Shown: positions 54,292-63,496, numbered from the stretch's first letter. The stretch: DNA of 64,000 nucleotides from Rhodopseudomonas sp. P2A-2r (GCF_026015985.1 NZ_CP110389.1:6633501-6697500); one strand, 5' to 3'. A program made the numbers and translations. Notes: generated by a model from the letters alone, not told the origin.

Positions 54292-56059
54292 GGTTCACCC
54301 ATTTCTTTCCAAGATAGGCCTCGATGACCCGGGGATTGCGGGTGATGCTGACGGGATCGCCATCGGCCAGCACCGCGCCGTGATCGAGCACCAGGAAGCT
54401 GTCGACCAGCTTCACCATCGACTGCATGGTGTGCTCGATGATGGCGATGGTGACGCCCTCGCGCGCCAGCCGCTGCACCACGGCGACGACCTCCTCGGCC
54501 TCGCCATGGCCAAGCCCGGCCAGCGTCTCGTCGAGCAACAGCAGGCGCGGCTTGCCGGCCAGCGCGCGCGCCAGCTCCATCAGCCGCAACTCCTTGGTAG
54601 TCAGCTCGGCCGCAACCTTGTCGGCGACACCTGTCAGCCCGACCCGTTCCACCGCATCGTCGGCGAAGCGGCGCGCCTCGTCCTCGCTGGCCGCCTGCAC
54701 ATAGGCGCCGACGCGGACGTTGTCGCGCACCGACATGCGCAGGAACGGGCGCATCACCTGGAAGGTGCGGCCGACGCCGACCTGGCACAGTTCATGCGGC
54801 TTGCGCCCCACCATGTTGCGGCCCTCGAACAGCACCTCGCCGGTGTTCGGCAAAGAGAAACCGTTGAGCAGGTTGAACAGCGTGGTCTTGCCGGCGCCGT
54901 TCGGGCCGATGATGCCGAGGATCATGCCTTCGTGGATATCGAAGCTGACATCCTGCACCGCCTTCAACCCGCCAAAGGACTTCGACAGGCCCTTGACCGA
55001 GAGCAACACATTGCCTTGCGGCCGTTCCGTGCGCCTGGCGGCCGCTACGAACGGAATCACACGCTCCGGCGCAGTCGCGGCGTCGGCGGCTGGTGCCGCT
55101 GCTGCGCCGGCACGACGCTTCATCCAGCGGTCGCGCACCTTCCAGAACACGCCTTCCGGCGCCACCAGGATCACGGTGATGATAGCCAGGCCGAAGATCA
55201 CGCCCTGGATGCCGGGAATCTTTGCGCCGAGCTCGGCGTGCAGGATCTCCGACACCGGCACCAGCACCGCAGCGCCGATCAGCGGCCCCCACACGGTGCC
55301 GACGCCGCCGAACATCGAAACCGTCAGTGCCTGCGCCGACACCAGCATGCCGAACACCGAGGGCGGCGTGACCACCAGCAGTACCACCGCATAGAACGCG
55401 CCGACCGCACCGGCGATGGCGCCGGACAGCGCGATGGAGCGCAGCTTCCACGACAGCGTGTCGATGCCGGCGGCCTCCGCCGCCGCCTCGTTCTGCTTGA
55501 TCGCCAGCAGCGCCATGCCGAAGCGCGAGTGCTCCACCGCGCGGGTGATGGCGACGATGCAGAGCAACATCGCCAGGGCGACGAAGGTGTAGACCCGCGG
55601 ATCGGAGAACTGCATGTAGGCGAACGGATTGTCGCGCTTGATCGGCAGCGTCAGCTCCTGATAGCCGAGCCATTCGAACACGTAGAGCAGCGCCAGCGGA
55701 TAGGCCAGCATCGCCAGCGCGAAGTAGTGACCACGCAGCCGGAAGGTCGGGAAGCCGACCAGCAGGCCGGCAATGCCGCCGATCACCGCGGCGGCGGGGA
55801 TCAGCAGCCACGGCGTGATGTCGAAATAGATCTGCCCGAGCGCCGTGGTGTAGGCGCCGAGACCGAAGAACGCGGCGTGGCCGAACGACACCAGACCGGT
55901 GTAGCCGGACAGCACATTCCACGACAGGCCGAAACTCGCCCACACCAGCACCAGAGTCAGCGTGAGCTGATAGTAGGAGTTGGTAACGAAAAGAGCGAGG
56001 CAGGCATAGATCGCGGCAGCGAGCAATGTCGGCGCGAGAGAACGCAACAGCATCGGCAT
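54278..56059 (-). CDS. fused LivM permease and LivG ATPase
   Basis: A 593-residue protein. Residues about 1-320 are the LivM permease (MPMLLRSLAPTLLAAAIYAC start, the GYTGLVSFGHAAFFGLGAYT motif) with about eight helices. A Pro/Ala/Arg linker (AAAAPAADAATAPERVIPFV) leads to a LivG ATPase from about 355: Walker A GPNGAGKTTLFNLLNG, Walker B LLLLDETLAGLG. The ABC signature LSGG is replaced by ELTTKELRLMELARAL, a known drift in LivG-like domains. It overlaps the livH gene by one base. Many rhizobial liv systems have this fusion. Confidence 0.93.
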   Translation of the reverse strand: MPMLLRSLAPTLLAAAIYACLALFVTNSYYQLTLTLVLVWASFGLSWNVLSGYTGLVSFGHAAFFGLGAYTTALGQIYFDITPWLLIPAAAVIGGIAGLLVGFPTFRLRGHYFALAMLAYPLALLYVFEWLGYQELTLPIKRDNPFAYMQFSDPRVYTFVALAMLLCIVAITRAVEHSRFGMALLAIKQNEAAAEAAGIDTLSWKLRSIALSGAIAGAVGAFYAVVLLVVTPPSVFGMLVSAQALTVSMFGGVGTVWGPLIGAAVLVPVSEILHAELGAKIPGIQGVIFGLAIITVILVAPEGVFWKVRDRWMKRRAGAAAAPAADAATAPERVIPFVAAARRTERPQGNVLLSVKGLSKSFGGLKAVQDVSFDIHEGMILGIIGPNGAGKTTLFNLLNGFSLPNTGEVLFEGRNMVGRKPHELCQVGVGRTFQVMRPFLRMSVRDNVRVGAYVQAASEDEARRFADDAVERVGLTGVADKVAAELTTKELRLMELARALAGKPRLLLLDETLAGLGHGEAEEVVAVVQRLAREGVTIAIIEHTMQSMVKLVDSFLVLDHGAVLADGDPVSITRNPRVIEAYLGKKWVNRAQA

Positions 56060-57015
56060 CAGGTTCTCTCCACCATGCGGCCAAAGAACCCCTGAGGGCG
56101 CAGGAAAATGATCAAAAGGAAGACGACGAAGATCGCGGCGTTCTGCAGCTGGGTCGGCAGGACCAGCGTCGAAAGCTGCTGCACGAGCCCGATGGTCATG
56201 CCGCCCCAGAACGCGCCGGTGATGCTGCCCATGCCGCCCAGCACGACGCCGGCATACATCACGATGACGTAGTCGATGCCGATATAGGGATGGAACGGAT
56301 AGTTGGTGGCGAGCAGCCCGCCGGCCACCGCGGTGACCGCGGTACCGAGCCCGAAGGCGATGCGGTGCGCCTTGTCGATGTCGATGCCCATATAGGTGGC
56401 GGCGACCGGGTTGTCGGCGGCGGCGCGCAATGCCTTGCCCATGCGGGTGCGGGTGATCAGCGCGGCAAGCCCGATCATCGCGGCGATCGAGATGATGGCG
56501 GCGATGCCGCGCGCCTTGTTGACAAAGATGCTGATGAGGTCGTTCCAGAGCGGCCCGATCTCCCAGGCGCTGGACGACAGCGGCGTACGGATCGAGGCCA
56601 GCACCGAGCCGAACACGATCAACCCGCCGTTCTGCAGCACCAGCGCAACGCCGAGCGTGAGGATCAACTGGGCGAAGTGACCCTCGCCCTCCAGCGTCGC
56701 GGTGCGCTGGCCGGTGACCCGAGAAATCAGCAACTTGTGGATCCAGAAGCCGAACAGGAACAGCAGCGGGCCGGACAGCAGGATCGCCACATAGGGGCCG
56801 AGCACGTTACCGAATGCAGTCTGGATGCCGAACGACAGGAACAGGTAATAGGCGACATACATGCCGAGCATCATGAAATCGCCCTGGGCGAAGTTGATGA
56901 CGCGCATCACGCCGAAGATCAGGCCGAGTCCGACGCACATCAGGCCGTAGATCGCTCCGGCCAGGAGGCCAGCGACCAGTGCCTGCAGGATGTTTTCGAT
57001 GACCTGCGACATCAT
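56059..57015 (-). CDS. livH: LivH-type ABC permease
   Basis: A 318-residue inner-membrane permease starting MMSQVIENILQALVAGLLAG after AAGGCGGC; the frame is open further up but without a good start. Landmarks: GLMCVGLGLIFGVMRVINFA (the FAQGDF loop) and AADNPVAATYMGIDID, which contact the ATPase. About eight helices. It sits 126 bases after the MmgE/PrpD gene and is the second channel subunit of the importer. Confidence 0.92.
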   Translation of the reverse strand: MMSQVIENILQALVAGLLAGAIYGLMCVGLGLIFGVMRVINFAQGDFMMLGMYVAYYLFLSFGIQTAFGNVLGPYVAILLSGPLLFLFGFWIHKLLISRVTGQRTATLEGEGHFAQLILTLGVALVLQNGGLIVFGSVLASIRTPLSSSAWEIGPLWNDLISIFVNKARGIAAIISIAAMIGLAALITRTRMGKALRAAADNPVAATYMGIDIDKAHRIAFGLGTAVTAVAGGLLATNYPFHPYIGIDYVIVMYAGVVLGGMGSITGAFWGGMTIGLVQQLSTLVLPTQLQNAAIFVVFLLIIFLRPQGFFGRMVERT

Positions 57016-57141
57016 CGATGCCGCCTTGCCGCGATGGCGCGCAGGCCATTGCCCCTGTCCTTCATGTCGTTTCTCCCCTTGTCGCGACCCTCGGACTTGG
57101 CGCCCGTTGTGGCCGTGGCCTGTTCTCAAAAACGTTGCGCG

Positions 57142-58566
57142 TCAGGTTGCCCTGCCCGCGACGCGCGCCGCGGAGCTACGTGATCTGCCGCCGCGCACGG
57201 TCAGCGCGCATAACCCGGCAATGCGCCCGGCGTTACTGCTCCGTTCGATGCGATCGATGGCTTCCTCGATGGCGTCGGCGCGATTGACGCCGAGCACGGC
57301 ACCGGCGCTGTCGCGGAGACGCGCACGCACTTCGCCCTCGGTGGCGGCGATGACGTCGGAAATCCGGCGGCTGATCCGCGCGCCGACAGCGAGGCTGACC
57401 TCGACCTCCGCGCCCTGCGCCGCGGGAAACGCCGCGGTGAATTCGCGATCGCTCTTCAGCCGGATCATCGACGCAAGGCGCAGGATGTCGGGATCATCGA
57501 GCCTGCGATAATTGTCCTCGTCGACCACCTTGCGCACCAGCGCGCCGGCGACGCCGTACTGGATGCTCATCTTGGCCTGCAGCGCGCGTTCGAAGGGGCC
57601 GGTGAAATCGCAACCGGGATAGCGGATCGCGGCATCCGGAAGGTGCACGGTGATCTGCTCGACCGCGGCAATGTTGTCGATCTCTTCCGCCACACGCAGG
57701 GCCGCCTGACAGGCCGTCTGGGCGAAATTGCAGGCCGGAACCGGCTTGTTGTAGACCGCCAGGATCTCTTCCTCGCCGCCGGGAAACAGCGTGATGACAG
57801 GCGGCGCCAGGGCGCGACGGAACGCGGCGAACAGCCCGGCCTCGCCCTCGAGAATCAGTTCGGAGCCATAGGCGCCGGCTTCCGCCAGCGCGACCGCGGT
57901 GATGGCGCTGCGCGCGGCGGCGCCGGGATGAAAGTACATGTCGCTGCCGCCGTCATGCGGCCACTGGTTGAGGCCCGCCGAGGCATTGGCCGCCAGCGCC
58001 AGCGCAGACACCGCGGCATTCTCGTCGAGCGACAGCAGGCGGCTTCCGGCTACCGCGCCCGCGACCGGGCCGAGAATGCCGGTGGGGCGAAACAGCCGGG
58101 CGAGGTCCGCATCGAATAGCGCGCGGCCGAGCCGGCCGCCGACCTCGTAGCCAACCGCCGCCGCTATCAGCAGTTGCGCGCCGGACACCTGGCTGCGCTG
58201 CGCCAGCGCCAGCAACACCGGCCAGAGCACAACGCCGTGATGACCGATGCTGCCGGCGTGCATGTCCTCGCGCACCAGGCCGTGGCCCATGGTGGCATTG
58301 GCGAAGGCGGCATCGGCCGGCGACGCCGCGATGTCGGTGCCGACGATGGTGGCGCCCGACGCCGCATTGCCGGCAATGGCGATCGCCTGCCGGCTCCAGG
58401 CGAGGTCGCGCGCCTCGAAGGCACAGGACAGGAAATCCAGCAGGCAGATCTTGAGCTTGTCGCAGGCGGCCGGCGACAGATCCGACAAATGCACGGCGTT
58501 CGCCGCACGCACCATGGTGCGCGCCAGCGATGCCTGCCTGTTGTTGGACCTGTCGGCCGTCGTCAT
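57142..58566 (-). CDS. MmgE/PrpD family protein (second copy in the region)
   Basis: A 474-residue protein starting MTTADRSNNRQASLARTMVR after GGGAAG; the longer open frame to 59082 runs over the next gene antisense and is not real. The family core is seen in MGHGLVREDMHAGSIGHHGV, VSGAQLLIAAAVGYEVGGRL, GILGPVAGAVAGSRLLSLDE and NKPVPACNFAQTACQAALRV. It is in the same transcription unit as the transporter and HIBADH genes and probably dehydrates or isomerises a carboxylic acid. It resembles the convergent copy at 46525 only by family. Confidence 0.9.
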   Translation of the reverse strand: MTTADRSNNRQASLARTMVRAANAVHLSDLSPAACDKLKICLLDFLSCAFEARDLAWSRQAIAIAGNAASGATIVGTDIAASPADAAFANATMGHGLVREDMHAGSIGHHGVVLWPVLLALAQRSQVSGAQLLIAAAVGYEVGGRLGRALFDADLARLFRPTGILGPVAGAVAGSRLLSLDENAAVSALALAANASAGLNQWPHDGGSDMYFHPGAAARSAITAVALAEAGAYGSELILEGEAGLFAAFRRALAPPVITLFPGGEEEILAVYNKPVPACNFAQTACQAALRVAEEIDNIAAVEQITVHLPDAAIRYPGCDFTGPFERALQAKMSIQYGVAGALVRKVVDEDNYRRLDDPDILRLASMIRLKSDREFTAAFPAAQGAEVEVSLAVGARISRRISDVIAATEGEVRARLRDSAGAVLGVNRADAIEEAIDRIERSSNAGRIAGLCALTVRGGRSRSSAARVAGRAT

Positions 58567-58601
58567 TGTCGTGCTTCCCTTTTTCGCGAAGGTGCTGTCG
58601 T

Positions 58602-59498
58602 CTATCCCCGGATCTCGACGCCGGCCCATTCTTCGGAAAGCTTGGCGATCGAGGTGAAGTCGGAGTCCGGGCCGTATTTGGCCTGGGTCAACGCCAGGAT
58701 CTGACGCACGACCGCGCCCATGATCATGGGAATGCCCATCGCTTCGGCCTCGTCGAGGCAGAGCCGGACGTCCTTGTAGGACAGCGCCGTAGCGAAGCCG
58801 AAGTCGAAGGTGCCGGTCAGCACCGAGCGCGGGAATTTGTCCTGCGTGGCGCTGTTGCGGCCGGAGGACACGTTGATGATGTCGAGCAGGATTTTCGGAT
58901 CGAGCCCGGCCTTGACGCCCATCGCCATGCCTTCGGACGAGATCACCAGCGCGGCGGCGGCCAGGAGGTTGTTGACGAGCTTGGCGGTCTGCGCGAGGCC
59001 CGGCTTCTCGCCGGTGTAGAACAGCTTGCCGAAATTTTTCAGGATCGGCTCGACCTGCGGCGCGTAGACATCCTTGGGGCACGACACCATGACGGCCAGC
59101 GTGCCGCCCTTGGCGCCGGCGATACCGCCGCTGACCGGCGCGTCGACGAAGATGATGTTGTGCTTGGCCAACCCAGCGGCGACGATAGTGGAGGCGCCCG
59201 GCCCGGTGGTCGACAGATCGATCAATGTGCGGACGCGATTGCCGTGGGCGACGCCGTTGTCGCCAAGTGCGACAGCCTTGACGATGTCCGGCGTCGGCAG
59301 GCTCATCAGCACGATCTCGGCCGCGGAAGCGACCTCTGCGGGCGAGTTGGCGACCTGTGCGCCGCGCGCCTTGAGCGGCGCCGTGGCATTCGGATCGCGG
59401 TCATAGACGCACAGTGTGTAGCCTGCGTCCAGGAGACGCGAACACATGGGACCGCCCATGCGACCGACGCCAACGAATCCGAGAAGCTCTCCAGCCAT
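58602..59498 (-). CDS. NAD(P)-dependent HIBADH-family dehydrogenase
   Basis: A 298-residue protein starting MAGELLGFVGVGRMGGPMCS with GGGAGAG upstream. The GVGRMGGPM dinucleotide motif, the DAPVSGGIAGAKGGTLAVMV stretch and the catalytic lysine in AQTAKLVNNLLAA mark it as 3-hydroxyisobutyrate dehydrogenase-like. It is the first gene of the long minus-strand run; the motif at 59586 lies about 90 bases upstream of it. Its product probably makes a semialdehyde or oxo acid from the imported compound. Confidence 0.88.
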   Translation of the reverse strand: MAGELLGFVGVGRMGGPMCSRLLDAGYTLCVYDRDPNATAPLKARGAQVANSPAEVASAAEIVLMSLPTPDIVKAVALGDNGVAHGNRVRTLIDLSTTGPGASTIVAAGLAKHNIIFVDAPVSGGIAGAKGGTLAVMVSCPKDVYAPQVEPILKNFGKLFYTGEKPGLAQTAKLVNNLLAAAALVISSEGMAMGVKAGLDPKILLDIINVSSGRNSATQDKFPRSVLTGTFDFGFATALSYKDVRLCLDEAEAMGIPMIMGAVVRQILALTQAKYGPDSDFTSIAKLSEEWAGVEIRG

Positions 59499-59585
59499 CA
59501 ACGCTCTCCCTTGCCGGCGCACAACCGCGCCGGTCCGTTTCATGTTGGACGGAAGCTAGCGGGAGTTGCCGGCGGGGGCATCGTC

Positions 59586-59602
59586 GTTTGCGGAATAACA
59601 GC
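59586..59602 (-). promoter_or_regulatory. possible LysR operator before the catabolic operon
   Basis: On the minus strand gctgttattccgcaaac. It closely matches ctgttatgccgaaacagt before the lysR gene (60611-60630), with one change and one extra base. It is about 90 bases upstream of the HIBADH gene, a suitable distance for an activator site. Confidence 0.5.
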
Positions 59603-59639
59603 TTTGCCGCGCGCAGTCGTTTGCGGCGCAGCGAAATCG

Positions 59640-60578
59640 TCAGCTCATCAATGGCCCGGTGCCCTTGGCCCATAGCCCGCGGCGCACCAGATCCTTGATC
59701 TGCTGCCGCACCATCTGCGCCAGTGCGCGCGTCGCCGCAGTGGTCGGCCGCTGACTCGATGTCACCAGGATCAGTTGCCGCGTCAGCACGGGATCGACGA
59801 TCGACCAGCTTTTCATGCGGCCGGCAGCGACGAGATGCCGCGCCGGCCCATAGGACAGCAACGTGTAGCCCATGCCCTGCTCGACGAGGCTAAGCGTGGA
59901 GGGCATCGCGTCGACTTCCAGTTCGATGCGCGGCGCGATCGCGGCTTCGCCGAGCAGCGCATCCACCACCAGCCGCAAGCCATGCGGGCGGCCCGGCAGG
60001 ATCATCGGGATCTCGGTCAGCCGCGACGCCGGCACCGGCCCGTCGCCGAGACCCGCGGGATCGCTCATGGGCCCGAGCAAGGTGATCTCCTCGGTGATCA
60101 ACGGTTCGGCGCGCAGGTTGCTGGTACGCGGCGCGTTGTACAGCACCGCCACATCGATCTTGCCGGTGATCAGCCATTCCAGCAGATGGCCGCTAAAACC
60201 TTCCACGACATGCATGGCGATGTCGGGGAATTCCTGACGGAAGCACTGCACCAGCGGCACGGTAAGCACCGACCCGACCGAGGGCGGCATGCCGATGGCG
60301 ATGGTGCCGCGCGGACTGCTGCGCAGCGCGATCACCTCCGTCGTAGCCCGCTCGACGGTATCAAGCACGCCGCCGGCATAGTTCTGCAGCACCTTGCCCG
60401 CCTCGGTGAGCACGATACCGCGGCCGTTGCGGTAGAACAGTTCGATGCCGAGCTCCTGCTCCAGCGCCTTGATCTGCCGACTGAGCACCGGCTGGGCGAT
60501 CGACAGCACCGCACCGGCGCGTGAGAACGAGCCGAATTCGGCGAGCGTAGCAAATGCCTTGAGTTGCTTGAGGTCCAT
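59640..60578 (-). CDS. LysR-family transcriptional regulator
   Basis: A 312-residue regulator. The DNA-binding helices are ATLAEFGSFSRAGAVLSIAQ and PVLSRQIKALEQELGIELFY. The effector domain is about residues 90-300 and includes TIAIGMPPSVGSVLTVPLVQ, of the Nac/CbL-like branch. It lies between the HIBADH operon and the divergent SDR gene and is flanked on both sides by a common palindromic motif, so it likely controls both. The inducer is unknown. Confidence 0.9.
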   Translation of the reverse strand: MDLKQLKAFATLAEFGSFSRAGAVLSIAQPVLSRQIKALEQELGIELFYRNGRGIVLTEAGKVLQNYAGGVLDTVERATTEVIALRSSPRGTIAIGMPPSVGSVLTVPLVQCFRQEFPDIAMHVVEGFSGHLLEWLITGKIDVAVLYNAPRTSNLRAEPLITEEITLLGPMSDPAGLGDGPVPASRLTEIPMILPGRPHGLRLVVDALLGEAAIAPRIELEVDAMPSTLSLVEQGMGYTLLSYGPARHLVAAGRMKSWSIVDPVLTRQLILVTSSQRPTTAATRALAQMVRQQIKDLVRRGLWAKGTGPLMS

Positions 60579-60610
60579 GGGTCTCCCGTTTGCGCTTCGT
60601 TCGAACGGCG

Positions 60611-60630
60611 CACTGTTTCGGCATAACAGT
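60611..60630. promoter_or_regulatory. palindromic motif between lysR and the SDR gene
   Basis: actgtttcggcataacagt at 60612-60630 is a perfect 6-base inverted repeat (actgtt / aacagt) with a 7-base spacer, like a LysR-type box. The same half-site pattern recurs at 59586-59602. It is about 33 bases upstream of the lysR start and 105 upstream of the SDR start. Confidence 0.55.
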
Positions 60631-60734
60631 TAGCACGCGCGGGATGGCGGACACAGCGTCGCGGCTCTGCCATTTTACCGCAGGACGCACCCCGAAGCTG
60701 CAGACCAACAATGCGGTGCGCCGAGGGAGATCAA

Positions 60735-61475
60735 ATGACCAGAGATAGCAAGGACTCCGTACTTTTGACCGGCGCGGCGGGCGGACTCGGCCGCGCAATC
60801 GCCCGCGCCGTGGTGGCATCGGGGCGAAGGATCGTGCTGGTGGACCGCAACGCCGAGCAGCTTGCGGAGTTCGCTGCCGAGCTCGGCGCCATGGCGCATG
60901 CCGTGCGCCTCGATATCAACGACCACGCCGGCGTCGATCGCATTCTCGACGGCCTGCCCGAGGATTTCCGCCAGGTTGACGTCCTCATCAACAATGCCGG
61001 CCATGACATCGGCGGCCGCACCCGCTTCGACCAAGGTTCGGCGGACGACTGGACCGATATCATCCACACCAACCTGGTCGGCACCATGCGGATGAGCCGC
61101 GCGGTGCTGCCGAAGATGGTGACGCGCAACCACGGCCATGTGGTCAATATCAGCTCGATCAACGCGGTGCGCATTGTGCCGGACATGGCGGCCTATTCCG
61201 CCAGCAAGGCCGGCATCCGCATGTTCACCGAGACCATCCGCGGCGAACTGGCGGAGACCGCAATCCGCATTACCGAAATCCTGCCCGGCCTCGCCCGCAC
61301 CGGCATCATCGTGACGCGCTACCGCGGCGACCGCGAGAAGGAGCAGGCCTATTTCGACCAGTTCAAGATGGCGCTCGACCCGGAAGACGTGGCGCGCGTC
61401 ATCATGTTCGCGCTCGACCAACCCGCCCATGTGCAGATCGCGGAGATCATGGTGCTTCCGGTCAATCGCTACTGA
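60735..61475 (+). CDS. short-chain dehydrogenase/reductase
   Basis: A 246-residue SDR starting MTRDSKDSVLLTGAAGGLGR after GAGGGAG; the frame to 60711 adds nothing. The cofactor loop TGAAGGLG, NNAGHDIGG, the catalytic NISSINA and the YSASK pair are present. It lacks a clear substrate signature, but the small size and the end AEIMVLPVNRY fit the YdfG-like or serine dehydrogenase-type branch. It is divergent from the LysR gene and ends 42 bases before the IS66 end. Confidence 0.88.
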   Translation: MTRDSKDSVLLTGAAGGLGRAIARAVVASGRRIVLVDRNAEQLAEFAAELGAMAHAVRLDINDHAGVDRILDGLPEDFRQVDVLINNAGHDIGGRTRFDQGSADDWTDIIHTNLVGTMRMSRAVLPKMVTRNHGHVVNISSINAVRIVPDMAAYSASKAGIRMFTETIRGELAETAIRITEILPGLARTGIIVTRYRGDREKEQAYFDQFKMALDPEDVARVIMFALDQPAHVQIAEIMVLPVNRY

Positions 61476-61530
61476 CGGCTGAATCTATCTTGAGGAGTGG
61501 CCGAGACAAGAAGCCGGGTAAGCGTCGTTC

Positions 61531-63060
61531 TCAGGCCACGGCTCTGAGGTCTTGCTTTTGGTAGGCCCAAGGCAAGAGCGCGTCGATGTCGCGGTTGGGA
61601 TGACCGCTGGCGATCCTGGTAAGGACGTCTGTCAGGTAGCCGAGCGGATCGATATCATTGAGTTTACAGGTCTCGATCAGCGAGGCGATGGTGGCCCAGT
61701 GCTCGGCACCTCCGTCGGATCCCGCGAACAAGGCATTTTTCCGGTTCAGTGTGATCGGGCGGATAGAACGCTCGACGGCGTTGTTGTCGAGCTCGATACG
61801 GCCATCGTCGAGGAAGCGGACCAAACCCTCCCAGCGCGAGAGCGCATAGCGGATTGCCTCGGCGAGCTTGCCCTTCTGGCTGATCAGCCCGAGTTTTGCG
61901 CGCAGCCAACTCTCCAATGCGTCGACCAGCGAGCGGCTTTTCTGCTGCCGCACGGTCCGACGCTCCTCGGCGATGCGGCCGCGGATGTCGTTCTCGATCG
62001 CATAGAGCGCGGCGATGCGCTGCAGTGCTTCGCTGGCGATCGGCGCAGGTCCGGGTGTGGCGAGCTTGTAGAAGTTGCGCCGCACATGGACCCAACAGAA
62101 CGCCAGCTGCACGTCGCCGCGCTCGGCCAGCCGGCGGTAGCCGGCATAGCCATCGACCTGCAAGATGCCCCTGAAGCTGTCGAGATGGGCGATCGGCCGC
62201 TCGGCCTTGCGGTCCGGCGCGTAGACATAGGCCACGCCTGGCGGCTCGGATCCGTTCCATGGCCGGTCGTCGGCGGCATAGGCCCACAACTGCCCGGTCT
62301 TGGTGCGACCACGACCAGGATCCAGCACCGGCAACGTCGTCTCATCGGCAAACAGTTTTGGCCGCTCTCTGAGCTTGTCGAGCAGGCGTTGGTGCAGCGG
62401 ACGCAGATGCCAGGCGGCATGGCCCACCCAGTCTGCCAGCGTCGAGCGGTCTAGGTTGACGCCCTGGCGGCCATAGATCTGGGCCTGCCGATACAGCGGC
62501 AGATGATCCGCATATTTGGAGACCAGCACCTGGGCGATGGTGGCTTCGGTCGGAAGCCCACCCTCGATCAGCCGCGCCGGCACTGGGGCCTGCACGACGC
62601 CATCCTCACATTGGCGACAGGCGTATTTCGGCCGGATCGTGACCAGCACCCGGAACTTCGCCGGCACGATATCCAGCCGCTCGCTCTTGTCTTCGCCGAT
62701 CCGGTGCAACGCGCCCTGGCAGCAGCGGCAGGTCTTGTCGTCGATATCGATGGTGGTCTCGATCCGCGGCAGATGCGCCGGCAGCGCGCCGCGATTGGCC
62801 CGACGCTTCGCAGCTCCGGCCTGTCGTGCGGCCGGTGTCGCCTGCTCAGCTTCCGCGACGTCACGCGCCGCCGCCTGCTCGACGTCTTCCAAACCGAGCT
62901 GCATCTGGTCCTCGGGCAGCGTCTCCGCCCGGCGGCCAAACTGGTGGCGCTGCAGGTCCCTGATGATCTGACGCAGCCGTTCGTTCTGCACCCGCTCGGC
63001 GAGCAGCATCGCTTTCAAGGTCTCGGAATCATCGGGCAATGCGTCGCGCGGCATAATCAA
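61531..63060 (-). CDS. tnpC: IS66 transposase TnpC
   Basis: A 509-residue transposase starting MIMPRDALPDDSETLKAMLL. The N-terminus has the leucine-zipper-like and zinc-binding part (CRCCQGALHRIGEDKSERLD, then CRQCEDGVV). The DDE core is marked by KLFADETTLPVLDPGRG, ILQVDGYAGYRRLAERG and the helix LDDGRIELDNNAVERSIRPI with the catalytic Glu. The end KQDLRAVA is the usual one. No frameshift is seen. Confidence 0.95.
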   Translation of the reverse strand: MIMPRDALPDDSETLKAMLLAERVQNERLRQIIRDLQRHQFGRRAETLPEDQMQLGLEDVEQAAARDVAEAEQATPAARQAGAAKRRANRGALPAHLPRIETTIDIDDKTCRCCQGALHRIGEDKSERLDIVPAKFRVLVTIRPKYACRQCEDGVVQAPVPARLIEGGLPTEATIAQVLVSKYADHLPLYRQAQIYGRQGVNLDRSTLADWVGHAAWHLRPLHQRLLDKLRERPKLFADETTLPVLDPGRGRTKTGQLWAYAADDRPWNGSEPPGVAYVYAPDRKAERPIAHLDSFRGILQVDGYAGYRRLAERGDVQLAFCWVHVRRNFYKLATPGPAPIASEALQRIAALYAIENDIRGRIAEERRTVRQQKSRSLVDALESWLRAKLGLISQKGKLAEAIRYALSRWEGLVRFLDDGRIELDNNAVERSIRPITLNRKNALFAGSDGGAEHWATIASLIETCKLNDIDPLGYLTDVLTRIASGHPNRDIDALLPWAYQKQDLRAVA

Positions 63061-63139
63061 ATCAGATCATGTTTGCCAGCATTTTGCGACGTGCTCGATG
63101 CTGCTGATTCACTTTGCCACAGCAACAAACGTCCAGGCG

Positions 63140-63496
63140 TTAGCCGGGCTGTGCCGGCGTCACCGTCTCGCGCGCCGCGTGGACACGCCGCCAATCCAAC
63201 CCTTCGAGCAGCGCCGACAATTGCGCGGCCGACAAATGGATCACGCCATCTTCGATCTTCGGCCAGCGGAAGATGCCGTCCTCCAGCCGCTTGGCGAACA
63301 GGCACAGACCCGTGCCATCCCAATACACCAGCTTGATCCGATCCGCGCGCTTGGCGCGGAACACGTAGACTGCGCCCGAGAACGGATCCGCCGCCATGCT
63401 CTCCCGCACCAGGGCCGCCAACCCATCGGCGCCCTTGCGGAAGTCCACAGGCCTGGTCGCCACCATCACCCGGACCGCGCCCGTCGGGCCGATCAC
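63140..63496 (-). CDS. tnpB: IS66 accessory protein TnpB (Orf2)
   Basis: A 118-residue protein with a GTG start that overlaps the tnpA stop (GTGA); the frame continues upstream but the family start VIGPTGAVRVMVATRPVDFR fits. The conserved FRKGADGLAALVRES, FRAKRADRIKLVYWDGTGLC and RFRWP-like KRLEDGIFRWPKIED are present. It is needed for transposition in IS66 elements, with unknown biochemical role. Confidence 0.95.
   Translation of the reverse strand: MIGPTGAVRVMVATRPVDFRKGADGLAALVRESMAADPFSGAVYVFRAKRADRIKLVYWDGTGLCLFAKRLEDGIFRWPKIEDGVIHLSAAQLSALLEGLDWRRVHAARETVTPAQPG

Noticed and set aside
57142-59082. 646-codon start for the second MmgE/PrpD gene
   Set aside because: The first 170 codons run over the HIBADH gene in another frame and have no resemblance to the family; the start at 58566 has a ribosome site and the normal N-terminus.
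60711-60734. Earlier start of the SDR gene
   Set aside because: The ribosome site gagggagatcaa directly precedes the ATG at 60735, and the extra eight residues are not seen in SDRs.
61552-62454. Plus-strand frames over the IS66 genes
   Set aside because: They are antisense to an intact tnpC with conserved motifs.
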